64,000 nt of DNA from Gonapodya prolifera JEL478 (taxonomy: Eukaryota > Monoblepharomycota > Monoblepharidomycetes > Monoblepharidales > Gonapodyaceae), in contig KQ965830.1 of the NCBI GenBank assembly GCA_001574975.1, positions 118,676-182,675 of the forward strand, read 5' to 3'. The translations under genes were made by a program, and so were the position numbers. Under the pieces are notes generated by a model. The model was given only the letters and a program-made list of their open reading frames with translations. It searched no databases and had not been told where the DNA came from. Below are positions 24,960-35,734 of this stretch, piece by piece. Numbering within the stretch: the stretch's first letter is position 1; the number at the start of each line of letters is the position of its first letter.

Positions 24960-27018
24960 ATGGCCACACCTGCGATGTCCGCCCATTCCCGCGCGCACCG
25001 CGAGCTGCCTCTGCCCCCATCGACGATCCCCCCCTCGGAAGGCGGCGACGCTGTTCTGCGCGTCCACAGCACCGCAGCCGACGCTCCCTCCGACGCCGCG
25101 CACCCCGCGCCCGAGACGCTGCCGACCGAACTCGTTCTCGCGATCCTCACGCATGCAGACGTCCCCTTGCTGTACACACTGCGGCGAGCGTCCAGACGGT
25201 GGAAGGGGCTGGCGGAGCGCGCAGTGTTTCTGCGGATGCAGGCAAGAGGAGAGGTTGCAACGCTGTATTTCGCAGATGTGAGTTGCTGGCGCGCGCGCGT
25301 GCGTGCGATGTCTTGGTTGGGATCGGATCGCGCCTGACCCACGTTCGCTTCCCACCGCACGTTGCGTCGACAGGCGTCCAAGCAAGAAATATACCTACGC
25401 CCCACCGCTTTCATCCCAGACCAAGCCGACTTCATATTCCGTCCCTTCTCACTCCCGCAGGCGCTGGTTCCTGAAGACCCAATGCTGGTCCGCCGCGGTC
25501 CGTCCGTCTGTCCGACTCCCACTCCGCGGACGCTGAGCGAGAACGGCAACGGCAACCGCGACGAGGACGCGGACGATTGTGCGACTATATCCTTACTCAA
25601 CCAGGAAAAGAGGTCGATGCCAGCTGTCAAAGTCATGTGAGTGGAGTCGAGCGATGGCACGGAACGAGATCACGGAACCGGAGTTGAATCAAGTCCCGGG
25701 GCCTAAGCACCAAGTGCTGACCGAGACTGTCAGCCAAAGTCTAGGACTGAGAGTGACTGTTGCACGCGGTGCGAGATATCCGATGGAGGCGTGTATCCAC
25801 GCGGAGCGGAATGCACTCGCGGAGCGTGATTTGTGCTCGAGGTGTACGATCGACGCGCAGCTGAGCGGAATACGCATGTATTGTTGCTCGTCGCGTGGAG
25901 TGCCGCCCGAAGAATGTCCGCCACCACACCTTCCTAACCACCCCTCCTCCTGCACACCAAGCCACTCCGCCTGGATGCGCCCCCCCGCCACCTCATCCCG
26001 CCTCGCCTCCGTGTCCGCTGAGCACATCTTCCACGTTACTTGTTCTTCCGCTTTAAACCGCGTGCATTTCGTGCGCGCGGGGGGGTGGGCCGAGGACGAA
26101 GCGGAAAAGGACGCTGAGTCGAAGCACCCGGGGGCGGGCGCGGATGGGCTGGATCTCGGGAGGAGGTGGTGTGGCGATGAGGATGTCGTTGTGGCGTATG
26201 AGGTGATGCAGCAGGAGCAGGAACAACAGCAGGAGCAGGAGCAAGTCCCCACCGGCGGTCCACCCCCACGCATCCGTCGCAACACAATCACACTCCGCAT
26301 CCGATCCATCCGCGTATCCCTCTCCTGGGTCGCGTCCGGGATCGCTCATTACACCCCGTCGTCGCTCCTTTCTTCTGCGTCTGCATCTGCATCTGCCTCG
26401 GCCTCGGCCTTCGTGAACCCGCCACCGCCACTGCCGCGTGTCCGCACGATTCCGGTGCACAGGACCCGTCACGCGGCATTGCGACGGGCCGTCGTGGACG
26501 CCCGCGCCGCCGCTGCCGCCTCCACCTCCGCCGGTGGAGGTGGGTCCATGCAGAACGTGATCGCGGAACACCAGCAGCCGACCTCCACCCTCGACAGCAC
26601 CACCGCCGCCGCCCCCGACGAGGAGGAGGAGGAGGAGACACTGTGGGACCCGACAGACCCTCGCGTGCTTCAGTACCTTGCTTCAGACGACGTTACACCT
26701 TCCAAACTCATTGATCTGGCCGCAACACTCGCTACCGCGCGCTGGTCCCCGCGGATGCAGCTCGCGTACTGGATCCGGATCTTGGCGTCGGACAATGTTA
26801 TCACACCCCAGACGGTGAAGGATGGGGACGGGCCATCTGCTCGTGAGCAGGTGCACGAGCAGGTGCAGGTGCAGGTGCAACGCGACGAGGAAGAAAAGGA
26901 GGAACGGAGGAAACTTGAAGGGATTGCCTGTTCGATAGAGGAGGTCAGGTTGAGTATGAAGTGGCATGGGGTCGTGGTGCGGTTGGATATGGTGTGGAAG
27001 TTTAGGTGCGTTTGGTAG
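24960..27018 (+). CDS. F-box protein, about 545 aa
   Basis: Model: join(24960..25277, 25374..25636, 25962..27018). Phases are 0 and 2 and close exactly. After about 50 N-terminal residues comes the F-box (ETLPTELVLAILTHADVPLL), followed by ASRRWKGLAERAVFLRMQ. The middle has a Gln/Glu tract (residues near 270, EQEQQQEQEQ), a Ser-Ala repeat SSASASASASASA, and an acidic run DEEEEEE, so much of it is probably disordered. The C-terminal third (DDVTPSKLIDLAATLATARW) looks folded. By family knowledge it links a substrate to SKP1-cullin ligases. The 3' end is uncertain: a GTGCGT donor at 27006 could splice to a tiny last exon instead of the TAG at 27016. A start at this ATG is favoured because no in-frame ATG lies upstream. 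Confidence 0.75.
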
Positions 27019-27719
27019 TTCCCCGGCCCCACGCATTGTTTCCTCCACAGACTATAATCGTCCCTCCCTCCTCTCCCGCACCGCGCACCTCGCACACGAT
27101 CCCACCCACGGTCCACGCACCATCCATCACCACCGAAAAAGCGTCGGCAGAAGCTTCCTAGCTTGCGAAACCACAGTGGCGCCCACGCTCTGCGCTCAGA
27201 AGGTCGCGCGGGCCGAGATCGCGTACCGCGTCGCGTCTGCCCGAGGTGCTGGTGCACGTGGATCAGGATCAAATGGAGCGAGTGCAATTGTTCGTGCGCA
27301 TGCACAGCCGAACCATCCAGCCCACACCGCGCCGGCGAATGGCACGGCAGGCACGGACGGTATGGGTGCGGCCGTGGTGCGAGCCCTGGATCCGTTGTTT
27401 GGGAGGCGGGAGGGGGCGTGAATGTGAAGGGAGTGCAGAGAGGGGAGGTGCGAGATGAGGTGTGGGAATGACGTGTGTCCGGACAGATTGGCACGGGCTT
27501 GTGAGAGGTTTGCTTATGTAAAATTGGTCGATGATCGACTTGAGATTAAAAAATCTATAAGTGCTAAAAGGTGAGCCTAAATTCCTCACCTCGCGCTGCG
27601 TCCAACGCCGCGAACGAAATTGATGGAACCTGACCGACGCAAATTCATCTTGGATAAACACATGTTGGAACACGCTCGTCAAGGACCAGTCGTCCAAATG
27701 TTCTGCATTACTCAGTCCT

Positions 27720-28115
27720 CCTGTGTCCCCATACATGTTCGTCCTGACTTGCCTCATCGACCCCGTACTTGTCGCATCTCCACCACCGCTCAGTTTCACG
27801 TCACCAGTCCCGCGGCCGAAATCCGAGGAGGTAACTCCGTCTGCATTGCGTGCCACAGGCTGTCTGCCGGTTGAAGGGTCGGTGGGCGACGTGGACCAGG
27901 GTTGCGTTTGGGGACGGAGGATGGGTGGGTTGGAGAAGGTGGATTTGGAGGGAGGTGGTGTTGGGCCTTGTGGGGGAGCAGGATTGCCTAATGTCTGAAA
28001 CATGTTGCCGGGCAAGGAGGGCATATTTTTTTGGCAACGTACCTTGCTGCTTCCTACGAGCACGCTCTGCATCCTTTTATTGCCGTTCACGTGGAAGGGG
28101 AGGAACGGACGTCGT
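27720..28115 (-). pseudogene. 3' fragment of the small membrane-protein family (copy A)
   Basis: It matches the C-terminal exons of the gene at 28985-30036: FHVNGNKRMQSVLV against CHVNGNKVSHSVLI, then a Pro/Ser-rich tail with ILRPQTQPWSTSP against IPRPQTRRWSTSP, and GRGTGDVKLSGGG against GRETGDVSLGSGA. The membrane-spanning 5' exons are absent. It abuts the truncated F-box fragment at 28207, so one deletion probably removed the end of one gene and the start of the other. Confidence 0.6.
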
Positions 28116-28206
28116 TACTGTGGGCGAAAATCGCAGTCGCGTGAAGTACAACTACCGACTCACGCAATTTCAACAGCAGATTTACCCACGAGGTCTGGGG
28201 GGAGGC

Positions 28207-28696
28207 TGCTAGCCATCCTCAAGGTGCCGAAACACTCCGCGGTCCACATCTTCATCCGCCAGACTCCACGCGTTCGCTTTGACAACCACGGCGGGACCAA
28301 GCCGCGGTGCAAGCCATTCTGTTTTGGGGAAACGGATGAGGAAGTCGGAGACGTTGAGCTCCACAAGCTCTCCAAGATTTGAGCGCTCGTCACCGCCGAT
28401 GACGCGATCGTAATTGTGATCACGAGCGCTGCGCAGAACCCGCCATTTGTGACCGCTCGATAGTCCCCCGACAACGTGATCACGTCAATCCGCCCCGGCG
28501 GTCCCTTCCCGTACTAGTAATCTCGCAGGACTGTCAACTCGTAGCACGCTCCGATTTTAGCGCCGGAACACCCAGAAATCACGTCGCGGGATGCGTTGCG
28601 GAGTTTCCGGCTCAGACGAGGGACCGTCGCATAGAAAGTTACTGGGGGAAGAAGACGGAAGAATGGGTGGAGGATCTCTAATGGGAGAGATTCCAT
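28207..28696 (-). pseudogene. 5' fragment of the F-box family (copy F4)
   Basis: It starts at ATG 28696 with MESLPLEILHPFFRLLPP and follows the intact gene F1 through RIDVITLSGDYRAV to GVFRHL, then breaks off. There is a stop near the start (after VLRDY) and a frame change. About 160 of 477 residues remain. Confidence 0.75.
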
Positions 28697-28984
28697 TGTG
28701 GGCGGTGCGGGTGCGCAAGTGTCGTCGACGTCGATGTGCAGCGGTGACGTGTTCTGCGTCTGTGACCACAGCCACGAATTCAAGATTTGCTTATTTGAAT
28801 AGTAACTGATTCGCTGCTCTATTGTAGCATCCTCCATGGAAATAGAATTGAGAAATTTAAATCAGCGTTGAATGCCTCTCAACAGACCACTCCGTGTTGG
28901 GCCACTATATAAATGCTAAAAAGCTGGCTCGTTTATCGCCGATGCATCCAACGCCGTAGACAGAATAAATAAGACATCACTCTT

Positions 28985-30036
28985 TCACCGCGTCCCCGCC
29001 TTGTTCGTCTGAGCAATCTTCACGAGCACTTTCATTGGCCCTGCACCGTTCGCCGCGCCACTCCCCAGGCTCACGTCACCAGTCTCGCGACCGAATTTCT
29101 CTGTTGGTCTTGGGACGTCCTCCGTGGATGTGGCTCCCTCATTGCCTTCCTCTCGCGCCTCACCGATGGGTGACCGGTCATCGGGCGACGTGGACCAGCG
29201 TCGAGTTTGAGGACGAGGGATAGGCGGTTTGGAGAAAGAGGTGAGAGGAGGTGCTGAGACTCGTGGGGGAGCGCCAAGGCCTACATAACATCTGAAACAC
29301 TCAGGTGGGGTAATAATGGCATGATTGGGGACATACCTTGGGGTTGCTGTATCGTATAAGCACGCTGTGCGATACTTTATTGCCATTCACGTGGCAGAGA
29401 AAGAAGATATGTTGTGGCCAGTGACAAAACTCGCAGTCCCGTTAACATCGACACTGCAGCGACCCACGCCAATTCCTTTGCAATGGCGATGAGCTCCGAG
29501 TCCTTGAATACCCTTTCAAGACTGAGCCTGGCGAAGAGTCTTCCAGTCATGTAACCGCCGTAGAGTGATGCGCCCAAAAAGCCTGTGGTGGCGTTATGGA
29601 TCATGAGAGTCATTGGTGAAGATGCAAAGAAGCGATCGCATGAGCCGGCGAACAGAGACCAAAAAACATCAAAGCCGATCACTCACCAGCGGTTACAGCC
29701 AGCTTCATTGGCCCTTTCAGGTCTGGTCTGCTCCTCACTATTGATCGAATCACCCACAGTCGGACCGCGGATCGTCAATCCTCGGCGACAGACCGTCTCC
29801 CCCGTGCACCCCAGCCAGCCCCACAACGCAACCTCACAGTATTCCCGCCTGAAGTACACCCCGACGAGCAACCCGACGATGCCAGTCGACACCTGCATAA
29901 CCTGTGCAGTCCGCACCGCGCAATGTTCCGCGTCTGTGTACTTGTATTCTTTAATACGCTTGGCGAGAGCAAACCTCGCGTTGAAGTCGAGTTGCGGCGG
30001 CGGCCGATTCTGCGTGGGCTTTATCTGTGGATCCAT
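28985..30036 (-). CDS. small membrane protein of a tandem family (copy B), 3' part possibly damaged
   Basis: Exon 1 is 30036..29838 (start MDPQIKPTQNRPPP, first hydrophobic helix QVSTGIVGLLVGVYF). Exon 2 is 29722..29687 (LKGPMKLAVTAG), and exon 3 starts at 29582 (FLGASLYGGYMTG), which together form a second helix. These three join in frame with GT-AG sites. A C-terminal Pro/Ser/Thr-rich tail follows (APPRVSAPPLTSF, GRETGDVSLGSG), ending at 28985. I could not join exon 3 to the tail in frame, and against copy A there is a two-base insertion near 29280, so the tail may be frameshifted. Two short helices with a Gly-rich second one suggest an organelle or endomembrane protein. No family is recognised. 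Confidence 0.5.
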
Positions 30037-30379
30037 TGGAATGTCGCGGGGGGAGGTGTGACCACAGCCGCGAAGTTCAAGTTCATTGCATTTTTTGGCG
30101 ACGTAAAGTTTATCTGTTCAATAATAGCTCCTTCCGTTTAAATTAAATCAGTTCATATAAATCGGTATTCGAGTGGCCACTCCGCGAAGCTACAACAACT
30201 TCAATATTGTCCGGCGCATCCCTCCAATACGTGCGTTCCATTCCCATTCCCATTCTCCAATGGACCATCCTTGGTGCCGGCAACTACGTCAATTTCAGTT
30301 AACCTGAGGTGATTTCATGAATTCGGCCTGTGCTTTCAGAAATCAGAATACCATGTCGTGGCAACATGTTTAGGTGAGT

Positions 30380-31033
30380 TTTACAAAACGGGAGCAGGTC
30401 AATGAGCACCACATACCGCAATCTTTGGAGTACATTGATCAGTGCCATCAGTTCCGAGACCTTGTCCTCAATCACGAAAGTGTGGTATACGTAGTCACCA
30501 GCCGCGCGTCCCGCGTAATACGATGCGCCAAGGATTCCTGGTTGTTGGTGGTGAGGTCAACGACTTAAGATTTAGCTGATACTTTTGGCCGTTGAGCAGC
30601 GATCACAATTCGCAACGGATCGACCAAACCAGCCTCGTTGAGTATTAATAGCCCTCCTCGCGAAGCGCTCACCAGCTCTTGGCACCCACTTCACGGGCCC
30701 TCTCCAGTCTCGTATTCGGCGAGCTTCACGGCCGGCCAACTAATTACCCAAGTTGTAGATGTACATATGCAAGTTTGCTGATCGTCGATGATCGTCAACA
30801 GCTGCCATCAACTACCCTTCAAACACCACGCAAGGCTCACTAGAAAGTAAACATATCACCACGCCGCCGATGGTACCCAATATGCCGCCCAAGTAGTGTG
30901 CCCCCGGCTCAACACGAATTATCGCCCAGGACTCCGACTCCGTTGGCATCTGGGCTTCAATGGGTCTCCGAACGTGCTGCACAGATTCGACGTCGTGCGG
31001 GGGTGGACCGGGTGTTTTGGTCCGTGTGTTCAC
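30380..31033 (-). pseudogene. decayed copy C of the small membrane-protein family
   Basis: It preserves the exon 2/3 junction of copy B: GPVKWVPRAG then a GTGAGC donor and, after an intron, ILGASYYAGRAAGDYV (30510 region). A 73 aa ORF at 31033-30812 with YLGGILGTIGGVVICLL could be the first-helix exon. Internal stops, including one just upstream of the exon 2 equivalent in other frames, and no C-terminal tail. Confidence 0.5.
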
Positions 31034-31114
31034 GGAGAATAGCTATCGAATGTGTGGTTCCGCGGACCTTGAGCTAGCCCACCCTCCAGTGCCCAAATTG
31101 ATGCGTCACCTTCC

Positions 31115-32479
31115 CTGCCTTTAAAAATGCACGTCAGGTTGTCCATAGCGTGCACGTCCACCAGCAACAGTAACAGGGCGCGTCCCATCCCACGCACTGA
31201 GAATGACAGGCCACGCCTTTGTCTTTACAGCAGCGGAAAAGAGGTTTCGGATCTGTGCTTGTTTTGCAGATCTGCCTGTACATCCCGCTGTTTCCAAAGG
31301 CGTCTTTGACAGTGCCAATGTGGATGGTGAAAGGTGCGGGTGCCTTAGTGAGCAACTCCTGCAGAAATACGGCGAGATAGACGAAGGCCCTGTCGCTGAC
31401 TGAGAAAGTGTTCTCGTCAATTCCGATGGTGAGCATAATGTTTTGAACAGAGGGGAGGTGGTGCATGAGCTCTTGAACAAATTAGGGCACAGTGGCCTTA
31501 CCGGAGAGGTTCATGCAGGTCCGCTATGTAGACGTCGATGTGGAACGTGTGAATGAGCAATGGAGAACCGGGGAGATCTTTCTCAGGCAGAATGTGCTTC
31601 CAACCCCCCGACCCACGAAACATGGCAGGTCCACCAAGCTCATTCATACTCGGAAACACTCTTTGCATATCAAAGAACAATATGCGGTCGCTGTTGTGTT
31701 TGATTCGAGGGTCTTGGTAGATGAGAGGCTTGACATGTGACCCATCCCTCTCAGATAGGAGAAGTGCGAACGGCATTCCAACTACCGCAAGTCAGCAAAA
31801 ATAATCATGCAACTTCCTTGGAGGGAAGTTGCCGAAGGGAAGTGGTGGGCCAGTGCCAGAATGAAAAGTTCGTCCTTGACCATGTCAAGGGAGCCATTAA
31901 TCTCGTCGGCGCGAAGATTTTCAACAGATGTGCAAACGTGGTTTGGAGGGAGACTTCCGATGAGACCACGATAATCTCCATCAAGGTTGAGACGGGGGAT
32001 CATGTGCTCGTTGACGAATTTCGGCAGATGGCGAAACGCTCCACGCTCCACGTCGACATTATCCAGATGCTCAGAGCTTGCCCGAACGACCACGGCTGTG
32101 GCCAAGTCGTTGTGCGAGTCCCGAAGCTTTGGGGAAACGGCGAAATGAGGTCTAGGATTTTTCCACAGCCGATGCACGCAGTGTGATTCGAACAACGAGC
32201 GTTGCCCAGAATGCGCCATCCTTAACCGCGCTGTAGTCACCCGACACTGTGATCACGTCGACACCGCCGTGACGGCCTTCCTCAGTTTCCGGCCTCACCC
32301 CCTAAATGGCATCACCCATAACTGCCACTTCGTAGCATGCTCCGATTTTATCACCGAACACCCAGGAATAGCGCCACGGGATGCGTTGCGGAGTTTTCTG
32401 CACAGACGAGGGCCGGTCGCGTAGAAGGTTACGGGAAGTCGAAAATTTGGTGCAGGATTTCCACCGGGAGTGTTTCCAT
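31115..32479 (-). pseudogene. decayed F-box family copy F3
   Basis: It begins at ATG 32479 with METLPVEILHQIFDFP and hits a stop at codon 17, where the intact gene continues VPPATFYG. Fragments in other frames match F1 in order: FYATGPRLCRKLRNASRGAI, LRADEINGSLDM, HFPSATSLQGSCMI, GWKHILPEKDLPGSP and NIMLTIGIDENTF. At least three frame changes. Confidence 0.75.
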
Positions 32480-32676
32480 GGCGGGCGATCGGGGAACGCA
32501 AGCACAGTTGCGGATTGTATTGGTGGATTTTTTAATTGTATAGTAACCCCGTCTCTTCAATTCCACGATTGGAAACACTCCAACCTGAATATAAATTAGC
32601 AATATCGTGAGATCACTCTCCGTCTCATGATGTCCGGTCAACAGTTTTCCAAGTTCAGACAAGCCACTGACAAGCT

Positions 32677-33830
32677 TCACCGTCCCTGCCCAAACTTATG
32701 CACGAAACCCTGTCGTTGAAAGTGTACGTCAGATTGTCCAAAGCGCGCTCTTCCACCGACCACGGTGACGGGAAGGGTCCCATCCCACCCACCCAATAAA
32801 GAAGGCCACGCAGCCAAACGATTGAGTTCGGGAAAGAAAAATCGAATCTTGCTTCGTTTTGCTGTATTGGCCTCAAACATCATGGTGTTCGTGAAGACAT
32901 TTTTGATGCTGCCTATCCGGACGGCGAACTGTGGGGGTGCTCGGGCAAGCAACTCGTGTAGAAAGACGGCAAGGAGGTTCAGGTTGATTGTACTGGGTTC
33001 CACGAAGCTGAATCCAATGGTGAGTATGACGTTTGAACATGGGGAAGGAGGTTCATCAACTCTTGAACGCATTGGGCAATGTTTTCCGAAGTAAATGGTT
33101 CACATAGGTCCATCATGTACACGTCAATGTGGAACATGCCAAGGAGTGATGGGGTGCTTGGGACGAGATTCTCGGGCAGAATGTGGTCCCAGCCCTTCGA
33201 TCCATGAAATATGGTGAGTACGCCGAGCTCAGTCAGGTGTGGGAACGCCTTGGGTGTGTCAAAGAAGAATGCTCCGATAGTGTCTGACTGGATTCCAGGA
33301 TCTTCGAAGATGAGAGATCTGATATGAGCTCGATCGCCATCAGGCAACAAACGCGTGTAAGGAAACCCAAACTCTGGAAAGTCGGTCACAATACACATGG
33401 AGCTGCCTTGGAGGGAGGCTGCCGAAGGGAAGTGGCGGACCACCTCCTACATGAAAAATTCGGGGACGTCCCGCCGTAAGAAGTCTCCCAAGATTTGACT
33501 ATCCTTTACAGTCGATGCTGGTAGCGGTTCGGATCGTGAGCGCTGCCCAGAACGCTCCGACGCCACATTCAACTGTTCGATAGTCCCCTCGCCTTGTGAT
33601 CATGTCAATCCGACCGTCGGGCGACCTCCATCCCGGTTCCTCGAAGAACATAACATCGGCGACTACTTTGATCTCGTAGCATATGCCTACCGTATCACCG
33701 GGACATCCCGGAATCGCGCCGCGGGTGCCAAAACGAAGTCGGCGGCACAGGCGTGGGACCACGCTGTAGAAGGTTCCCAGGGAAGAAGACGAGAAATGAG
33801 GTGGAGGATTTCGAAGGGGAGCGATTCCAT
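32677..33830 (-). pseudogene. decayed F-box family copy F2, internal deletion
   Basis: It starts at ATG 33830 (MESLPFEILHLISRLLP), with a frameshift after codon 18, a stop after SIDCKG near 33499, and a deletion of the section between ILEELVELN and HHFPSAASLQGS. The second half is well preserved (LIFEDPGIQSDTI, GWDHILPENLVPSTP, FHIDVYMMDLCEPF) and ends with FGQGR at 32677, the same terminus as F1. Confidence 0.75.
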
Positions 33831-34039
33831 CGGGACGGTGACTTCCGGGGATCGCGAAAAGACGTGAGTAGCGACACGGCTAATTCCGTAGGAATGCCAC
33901 CAAGCCGTTTCATGAAACTATTGACGCAATTGTGCTTCTCTTTAAATTCTATGGGGCGTGTTTCAATTAACTATACTGCATACAGTTGTGGCACTCGCCT
34001 GCTACAATCCGAGGACTTAAACTAGCCCACCCATACAGG

Positions 34040-35473
34040 TCATCTCCCCGGCCCAAAAAGGCGCTTCATCGTCGCCTCCCGGCAAAAATGCACATCAGGA
34101 TGTCCATAGCATGCTCGACCATTTAACACTTTGACAGGGTGGGTGCCATCCCACCCATCCAGCACAGAAGCCCACGTCTCCGTGTTTGAGGTACTTGAAA
34201 GGAAGTTTCGAATCTGGCCTTGTTTTTTCTTGTCGGCCTCAAATAGCACGGTGTGTTCCGCGACAGCCTCCTTCACAGTGCCAATGTGGATGGTGCAATG
34301 GCGGGGTGCTCGAGTGATCAATTCACTGAGAAAATTGGCGAGAAGGTTCATGTTGACTGTGCTAAAGCTTTCGCCGACCCCAATCGTGAGCATGATGTTT
34401 TGAACACAGGGGAGGAGGTAAATCAGTTCTTCAACACATTGAGCAATGTCTTGGAGGGAAAGAGGTTCGCATAGGTCCTCTGTGTAGACGTCAATGTGAA
34501 ACTTCCGAATGAGCAAAGGAGAACCCGGAAGGTCTTCCTCGGGCAGAATGTGCTTCCAACCCTCCGAACCACGAAACATCGTGAGTACGCCAATTTCAGT
34601 CATGCTTGGAAACGCCCGCGGTGTGTCAAAAAATAAGAGGCGACAGCTGTCCTCTTCGATTTCAGGGTCCTCAAATATGAGAGACCTGACATGAGCTCCG
34701 TCCCTCTCAGGCAGTAACAGTGAGTAGGGAAGCCCATGTTCTGCAAAGTCGACCACAATACACATTGCGCTACCTTGGAGGGAAGCTGCCGAAGGGAAGT
34801 GGTGCACCAACTTCTCCATGAAATGTTGGTCGTCTTCGATATCAACTCCGTCGTCGGGCTCGTCCGCACGCAGCTTGGTGACAGATCTACACACGAGATC
34901 TGGTGGGAGGCTAACCAGGAGGCTACGATAGTCTCCATTCAGGTGAAGGCTGGGAACCTTATATTTGTTGACGAACTCGATGAGGTGGCGAAACACTCCG
35001 CGGTCGAGATCTTCATCCTCCAGTCCCCACGAGTCTACTTGCGTAACCGCAGAGGGACCGAGCCGTGGTATGAGTCCTTCTGTGTTTGGGAAATCACGCT
35101 CTAGGAGGTGGGGTACATTCAGCTCCACAAGCTCTTCCAAGATTTGATCGTTCGTCACCGCCAGCGCAGGAAGTGAGACTTCGATCACAATCGTCGCCCA
35201 GAACGCGCCATCCTTGACTGCACGATATTCCCCCAACAGCGTGATCACGTCAATCCGACCCGATGGCGCCGATGCTCGCTCCTCCGAATAGGTGTCATCG
35301 CCCATAACTGTGACTTCGTAGCACACTCCCAATGAATCGACGGGACATCCAGGAATCGCGTCGTGGGATGCGGTGCGGAGGCGACGGCTCAGCCGAGTGA
35401 TAACACCGTAGAAGGTCGCAGGGGGAACAAGACGGAAGATTTTGTGGAGGAGTTCGACGGGGAGCGATTCCAT
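34040..35473 (-). CDS. F-box protein F1, 477 aa, intact single exon
   Basis: ATG at 35473 starts MESLPVELLHKIFRLVPP, a typical fungal F-box at the extreme N-terminus. An open frame 20 codons upstream has no ATG, so I choose this start. The rest has no recognised domain but has the look of a leucine-rich solenoid in its second half (QDIAQCVEELIYLLPCV, NMNLLANFLSELI). By family knowledge it would be a SKP1-binding substrate receptor. It is the only intact member of four copies spread over 28.2-35.5 kb on the same strand; the others decay progressively with distance. No introns, unlike almost every other gene here, so it could derive from a retrocopy or have lost its introns. Confidence 0.85.
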   Translation of the reverse strand: MESLPVELLHKIFRLVPPATFYGVITRLSRRLRTASHDAIPGCPVDSLGVCYEVTVMGDDTYSEERASAPSGRIDVITLLGEYRAVKDGAFWATIVIEVSLPALAVTNDQILEELVELNVPHLLERDFPNTEGLIPRLGPSAVTQVDSWGLEDEDLDRGVFRHLIEFVNKYKVPSLHLNGDYRSLLVSLPPDLVCRSVTKLRADEPDDGVDIEDDQHFMEKLVHHFPSAASLQGSAMCIVVDFAEHGLPYSLLLPERDGAHVRSLIFEDPEIEEDSCRLLFFDTPRAFPSMTEIGVLTMFRGSEGWKHILPEEDLPGSPLLIRKFHIDVYTEDLCEPLSLQDIAQCVEELIYLLPCVQNIMLTIGVGESFSTVNMNLLANFLSELITRAPRHCTIHIGTVKEAVAEHTVLFEADKKKQGQIRNFLSSTSNTETWASVLDGWDGTHPVKVLNGRACYGHPDVHFCREATMKRLFGPGR

Positions 35474-35734
35474 ATCGACGGTGGGTGTGCGCAGTAGGGA
35501 TGAGGAACAGATTGTGTTGTTCGCGATCAACGTAACAATTAGACCTCAAAAGAGCACTTCATTTCAACGCAATCGTTCAAATATATACGTATCTCCTCCC
35601 TATCGTGGAAATGTACTTCTACAGATTCCTGTATTCTTCGATTCTCAATACAATTACCTCCACCAATGCTTTATCCCAAAATCCATCCGCAAGACCCGCG
35701 ACCCGCGCGACTCCCTCATCCAAGAAGAACTAAG

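Noticed and set aside
27246-27458. Peptide with RTVWVRPW, resembling the start of Harbinger-type transposases
   Set aside because: Only a few residues match, the frame is short, and neighbouring frames are equally open. Chance is more likely.
32175-32195. GATTCGAAC, resembling a tRNA B-box in reverse
   Set aside because: It lies in the decayed F-box copy F3, with no matching A-box or cloverleaf around it.
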